Origin: Thermococcus sp. MV5
Lineage (GTDB): Archaea > Methanobacteriota_B > Thermococci > Thermococcales > Thermococcaceae
Length of the DNA: 64,000 nt
Assembly (NCBI RefSeq): GCF_012027425.1
Contig: NZ_SNUE01000004.1
Coordinates: 49,887 to 113,886, forward strand
Direction of reading: 5' to 3'
The notes below the pieces were generated by a model that saw only the letters and a list, made by a program, of their open reading frames with translations, was not told the origin of the DNA and ran no database searches. Within the stretch, counting starts at the first letter, position 1, and each line of letters opens with the position of its first letter. The position numbers and the translations under genes are program-made. Of the stretch, positions 60,896 to 64,000 are shown one piece after another.

Positions 60896-61951
60896 ATGAT
60901 ATCCATAATAATACCAACTTACAATGAACGGGAAAACCTTGAGGAACTCTTTGAGAGAATTTCGAGAGCCTTAAGAGATTATGAATTCGAGATAATAGTG
61001 GTAGATGATGATTCCCCTGATAAAACTTGGGAAAAAGCAGAAAATCTCAGAAAAATTTATCCTGTGAGAGTTATACGGAGAACAAAAGAAAAAGGCCTAT
61101 CCTCAGCAGTCATACGAGGATTTAAAGAGGCCAAAGGAGATATATTTGTAGTTATGGACGCAGATCTTCAACATCCCCCCGAAGTCATTCCTAAACTTAT
61201 TGAAGCTATTAAAAATGGGGCAGAGATTGCCATAGCGAGTAGATACACAAAAGGCGGGAAAGTTGAAAATTGGTATTGGTGGAGGAAGTTCATATCAAAA
61301 GGAGCCATAATGATTGGGAGAGTTGCTTTACCAAAGATAAGAAATGTAAAAGATCCAGTAAGTGGATTCTTTGCTCTCAAAAAGGATGTCATTGCAAAGA
61401 CAGATTTAAATCCAGTGGGATTTAAAATACTTCTGGAAATACTTATAAAAGGACAATATGAGAGAGTTGTTGAGATACCATTCACATTTGGCCTGCGACG
61501 AGCCGGAGAAAGCAAGCTAAGTCAAAAACAGATCATTAACTACCTAAGGCATGTCTATCGTCTGATGAGGTGGGAAGGAGAAATAGATCGATTGATTAAA
61601 TTCTCTTTTGTGGGGTTAAGTGGAATTTTTGTAAATGAGGGAGCACTCCTAGGTTTTGTCGAGTTCCTAGGTTGGGACAAAAGACTGGCCGTTCTTCCAG
61701 CTACCGAGCTTTCAATACTTAACAATTTTATATGGAACGACATTTGGACGTTTAAAGACTTAAGAAGAAAACCTTTTCACTTAAGACTCCTAAACTTCCA
61801 TCTTGCAGCCCTCACTGGAGCTCTAGTACAATGGGTTATTTACTTAATTCTCCTTTACATGGGGCTCCACTATTTAATTGCAAATCTCATCGGGATTGGG
61901 TTCTCCTTTATAGTTCGGTTTATCTTCAACCGAAATATTACATGGGGATGA
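60896..61951 (+). CDS. dpm1: Dolichol-phosphate mannose synthase (GT2) with GtrA-like membrane domain
   Basis: Transfers mannose from GDP-mannose to dolichol phosphate for N-glycosylation. 351 residues, nearly collinear with the P. furiosus enzyme of known structure. GT2 domain about 1-225: IIIPTYNERENLEELF, VVDDDSPDKTWE, VMDADLQHPPEVIPKL (metal-binding DAD), DPVSGFFAL and GESKLS. GtrA-like part about 228-351: four helices with NNFIWNDIWTFKD. GAGGGGTTTTC precedes the ATG at 60896. It is a single gene. Confidence 0.95.
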   Translation: MISIIIPTYNERENLEELFERISRALRDYEFEIIVVDDDSPDKTWEKAENLRKIYPVRVIRRTKEKGLSSAVIRGFKEAKGDIFVVMDADLQHPPEVIPKLIEAIKNGAEIAIASRYTKGGKVENWYWWRKFISKGAIMIGRVALPKIRNVKDPVSGFFALKKDVIAKTDLNPVGFKILLEILIKGQYERVVEIPFTFGLRRAGESKLSQKQIINYLRHVYRLMRWEGEIDRLIKFSFVGLSGIFVNEGALLGFVEFLGWDKRLAVLPATELSILNNFIWNDIWTFKDLRRKPFHLRLLNFHLAALTGALVQWVIYLILLYMGLHYLIANLIGIGFSFIVRFIFNRNITWG

Positions 61952-62014
61952 TCCACCTCTCCTTAAGAAGAAAAGAATAAATATTTCCGCGCCAAAATAC
62001 AAATGGAGGAGAAC

Positions 62015-62728
62015 ATGATGGAAAATAAATCACTCCCAATACATACCCGCCTCCCTACTGGAGTAAAGGGGCTTGACAGTCTCATCGGTGGAGGGCTTAT
62101 CCCCGGCAGAGTCTACGTTGTTACTGGTCCCCCGGGTAGTGGTAAAACCACTCTAGGGATTCAGTTTCTAGTTGAAGGAGCTAAGAATGGGGAAAAGGGA
62201 ATTTATATTTCTCTAGTTGATGATCCCAAGACTATAATCCAAGACATGCTCTATTATAGGTTCAACCTTCTATCCCACATCCGAAGCAAAAGGATTGTTA
62301 TATATGACTTAGGAGCAGTTTTAACTCAAGGAAGCAAAAAACCAACATGGGCAGAGATTTTAGAGGAAATAAAAAGTATCATATTGCACGAAAATGCAAA
62401 AAGAGTTGTTATAGATTCCTTCACTCCATTAGAATTCATGGTACAAGATCCTGAAAATAAAAGAAAAGAGGTTGTTAGATTAATAAAACTGCTTTCTACC
62501 ATGGAAATAACGGCAATTATAATAACAGAGATGATGGAGTCTGAAAAATATACGGATGACTACTACGTGGCCAGTGGGGTGATAATGATGCATCACTTTA
62601 TGCGACAATACAACATGATAAGAGCACTTCAAATACTAAAAATGAGAGGAACCTCACATGACAGTAATTTAAAGAAAATAAAAATCACAGAGAATGGCAT
62701 AGAGGTATATAACGAAGCACCTTGGTGA
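62015..62728 (+). CDS. KaiC-like RecA-superfamily ATPase
   Basis: About 237 residues, single KaiC domain. RLPTGVKGLDSLIGGGLIPG then Walker A TGPPGSGKTTLGIQF (about 36-50), SLVDDP, Walker B KRVVIDSF (about 129-136), and a C-terminal LKMRGTSHDSNLKKIKI, the family's arginine/His segment. GGAGGAGAAC precedes the ATG at 62015; the ATG at 62003 lies before that site. Distinct from the KaiC-like gene at 29888-30631. The stop overlaps the ribosome binding site of the next small gene. Confidence 0.9.
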   Translation: MMENKSLPIHTRLPTGVKGLDSLIGGGLIPGRVYVVTGPPGSGKTTLGIQFLVEGAKNGEKGIYISLVDDPKTIIQDMLYYRFNLLSHIRSKRIVIYDLGAVLTQGSKKPTWAEILEEIKSIILHENAKRVVIDSFTPLEFMVQDPENKRKEVVRLIKLLSTMEITAIIITEMMESEKYTDDYYVASGVIMMHHFMRQYNMIRALQILKMRGTSHDSNLKKIKITENGIEVYNEAPW

Positions 62729-62733
62729 CTAAA

Positions 62734-63165
62734 ATGAGTGAAGAGACAACCAAAAAGCGAGAACTTATAAAAGAGGCTTATAGGTTTGGATATTTTGTTG
62801 GATATAGGGGACATACAGAATGGATCTCCTGGGTCTCCAAGAAAAAAGGAGAGATCTATGAAAAGGCAAAGCTCTTTGGCATATATAATGAAGTAAGAAC
62901 AGCGTATGAAAAGGGCATAGAAGACGGAAAGGCCAGAAGATTAAAAGAAGTAGAACTCGGACTCAGCAAATTAGAGTCTGAGATCATTCCTGAGAGTACA
63001 AAAAAGGTCACTAAAACCCAAGAAAAAGAGGAAATTGAAGAAGATTACCAAACATTTGCAAAAACACCAAAAATAATGGAACCCCCCGAGATACTAAAAC
63101 TCATAAAGTCAATAGAAGCTCCAAAAATGCTCTCCCTACCCAAGATGCTCGATGGAGAAGAGTGA
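62734..63165 (+). CDS. Conserved hypothetical protein paired with KaiC-like ATPase
   Basis: About 143 residues, no recognised family. The N-terminal half (about 8-70) is a compact charged/aromatic helical domain (AYRFGYFVGYRGHTEWISWV, 20 shown). The C-terminal half is low complexity, Glu/Lys/Pro-rich (ESTKKVTKTQEKEEIEEDYQ). It starts 5 bp after the KaiC-like gene with TTGGTGACT as ribosome binding site. The coupling suggests a partner or effector of that ATPase. Confidence 0.75.
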   Translation: MSEETTKKRELIKEAYRFGYFVGYRGHTEWISWVSKKKGEIYEKAKLFGIYNEVRTAYEKGIEDGKARRLKEVELGLSKLESEIIPESTKKVTKTQEKEEIEEDYQTFAKTPKIMEPPEILKLIKSIEAPKMLSLPKMLDGEE

Positions 63166-63298
63166 TTCCTTTGTCGCTCCAAAAAACATACTATCAAATT
63201 GAATCTATCTTTTACAGAATTATTTCTCTAGAGCTAAGAAAAGGATCCGAACAGTAAACTTTATTGCTTTTTCTAACTCATTTTGTCTGGTGTTGTGA

Positions 63299-64000
63299 AT
63301 GAGGGAGTTTTTGAAAGAAAGCGATGTTTTTGACGTGGAAAATGTGATAAATTACATTGGAGAAATCAGCAAATTCCACAGAATACAGGGCGCTAAAGAG
63401 CTCGTTGAAGCTGCAAGGTATATTTTAGAAGAACTTAGAATAAATGGCCTTAAAGCTGAACTTTTAGAAGACGTTTACGATGGAAAGAAATGGCACCTAA
63501 CCTTAGCCTCACCAATCCCATGGGATCTTATTTATGGAGAGATAGAGATTGAAAATAATAGAATAACCACCTCAAAAACTCCGCTAATCGTTATGGCACA
63601 TTCCCCACCCGGTGAAGCTGAAGCCGAAGTTATAACAATTGAGAAAGAAGAAGACTGGAAAGAGGCAAAAGGGAAAGTAGTTCTTATTGGGGAAAAGTGG
63701 CACCAAAATTATAAAAAAGCTAACGAAAATGGTGCCATAGGATTCATAGCATACAAAAAAGGGACCGGAAAAGCATTCCCATATATAGGGCTGTTTTTGA
63801 GCAAGAATGATTTAGAGTGGGCAAAAATCCCGGCAGTTACTCTCAGTGAAAAAATTGCAAACAAGATTATTCAAAAACTCAAAAAAGGAGAAAAAATAAA
63901 AGTGAAACTCAAAGTTGAGAGTGTCATCTCAGAGAAACAAACCTTGCCCCTTGTATATGCCAAAATAGGAAGTCCTCCCTACATTCTCTTTACGGCACAC
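63299..64000 (+). CDS. M28 family peptidase with PA-like domain (C-terminus beyond window)
   Basis: First 234 residues of an open frame that runs off the right edge. After an N-terminal region (FDVENVINYIGEISKFHRIQ, AARYILEEL) a PA-like insert (KGKVVLIGEKWHQNYKKANE, GAIGFIAYK, IPAVTLSEKIANKII) is followed by PLVYAKIGSPPYILFTAH. This is where M28 zinc aminopeptidases begin their first metal ligand His. No signal peptide, so cytoplasmic. The ATG at 63299 is preceded by GGTGTTGTGA. Confidence 0.8.
   Translation, partial: MREFLKESDVFDVENVINYIGEISKFHRIQGAKELVEAARYILEELRINGLKAELLEDVYDGKKWHLTLASPIPWDLIYGEIEIENNRITTSKTPLIVMAHSPPGEAEAEVITIEKEEDWKEAKGKVVLIGEKWHQNYKKANENGAIGFIAYKKGTGKAFPYIGLFLSKNDLEWAKIPAVTLSEKIANKIIQKLKKGEKIKVKLKVESVISEKQTLPLVYAKIGSPPYILFTAH

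Overview
The window is chromosomal DNA from a hyperthermophilic euryarchaeon of the order Thermococcales, most likely Pyrococcus or a low-GC Thermococcus. Support comes from protein sequences very close to Pyrococcus families I recognise (TrmBL1, GlgA, the HIKECFABD archaeal-type ATPase, carbamate kinase, GtrA-linked dolichol-phosphate mannose synthase, Kae1), archaeal TATA elements and GGTGA-type ribosome binding sites, a Trp tRNA with a box C/D intron, and a CRISPR repeat of the Pyrococcus type. Species was not determined. No transposase or phage gene was seen.

Layout. 1-4.5 kb: sugar metabolism, with a phosphohexomutase (cut by the left edge), a UPF0146 protein, a small glycogen-binding-like/TOBE protein, the regulator TrmBL1, glycogen synthase and a HIT hydrolase. 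4.4-9.2 kb: a MazG-YbaK fusion, two small unknowns, an IorA without IorB, a DUF4152 protein and Dph6. 9.2-13.8 kb: a complete sugar ABC importer, with a TrmBL1-type operator candidate between it and inositol-phosphate synthase. 15.2-25.2 kb: AlaX, then the nine-gene archaeal ATPase operon. 25.3-28.4 kb: TrkA, SecD, SecF. 28.5-36.4 kb: SpeH, a KaiC/HTH operon, tRNA-Trp, an Lrp regulator, an ITPase, a COG1839 protein, a SPASM protein without the radical-SAM cysteines, a MoaD-MoeB-MoaE operon, CarS and a GbsR-like regulator. 36.4-42.4 kb: an envelope module (RND transporter, five-repeat surface protein, LEA14-like protein). 42.4-46.9 kb: RNA m5C methyltransferase, a flippase-like membrane protein, NAD kinase and Kae1. 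47.0-51.2 kb: a CRISPR array of 55 repeats with a roughly 430-bp leader on its right and no cas genes. 51.2-64 kb: flavin reductase, an ADP-forming acyl-CoA synthetase alpha subunit, PPAT, an FAD oxidoreductase, carbamate kinase, an SppA-like protease, archaeosine synthase, tRNA-Pro, an Sfm1-like SPOUT methyltransferase, DPM synthase, a second KaiC-like ATPase and an M28 peptidase (cut by the right edge).

How the parts fit. Much of the left third concerns carbohydrate uptake and storage (TrmBL1, GlgA, ABC importer, possible glycogen sensor). The centre is energy and membrane housekeeping (ATPase, Sec, Trk). Several genes serve RNA modification (box C/D intron, m5C methyltransferase, Kae1, ArcS, AlaX editing). 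The most distinctive items are the CRISPR array with an internal four-unit tandem duplication and two spacers matching Thr-Pro-rich coding sequence; the tRNA-Trp intron whose two guides point exactly at C34 and C39 of its own tRNA; the small CBM48-like/TOBE protein beside TrmBL1; and the GbsR-controlled RND/surface-protein module with a strong palindromic operator over its promoter. Many genes use a GGTG ribosome binding site that contains an in-frame GTG, so I moved a number of starts downstream to the ATG or GTG at the right spacing.
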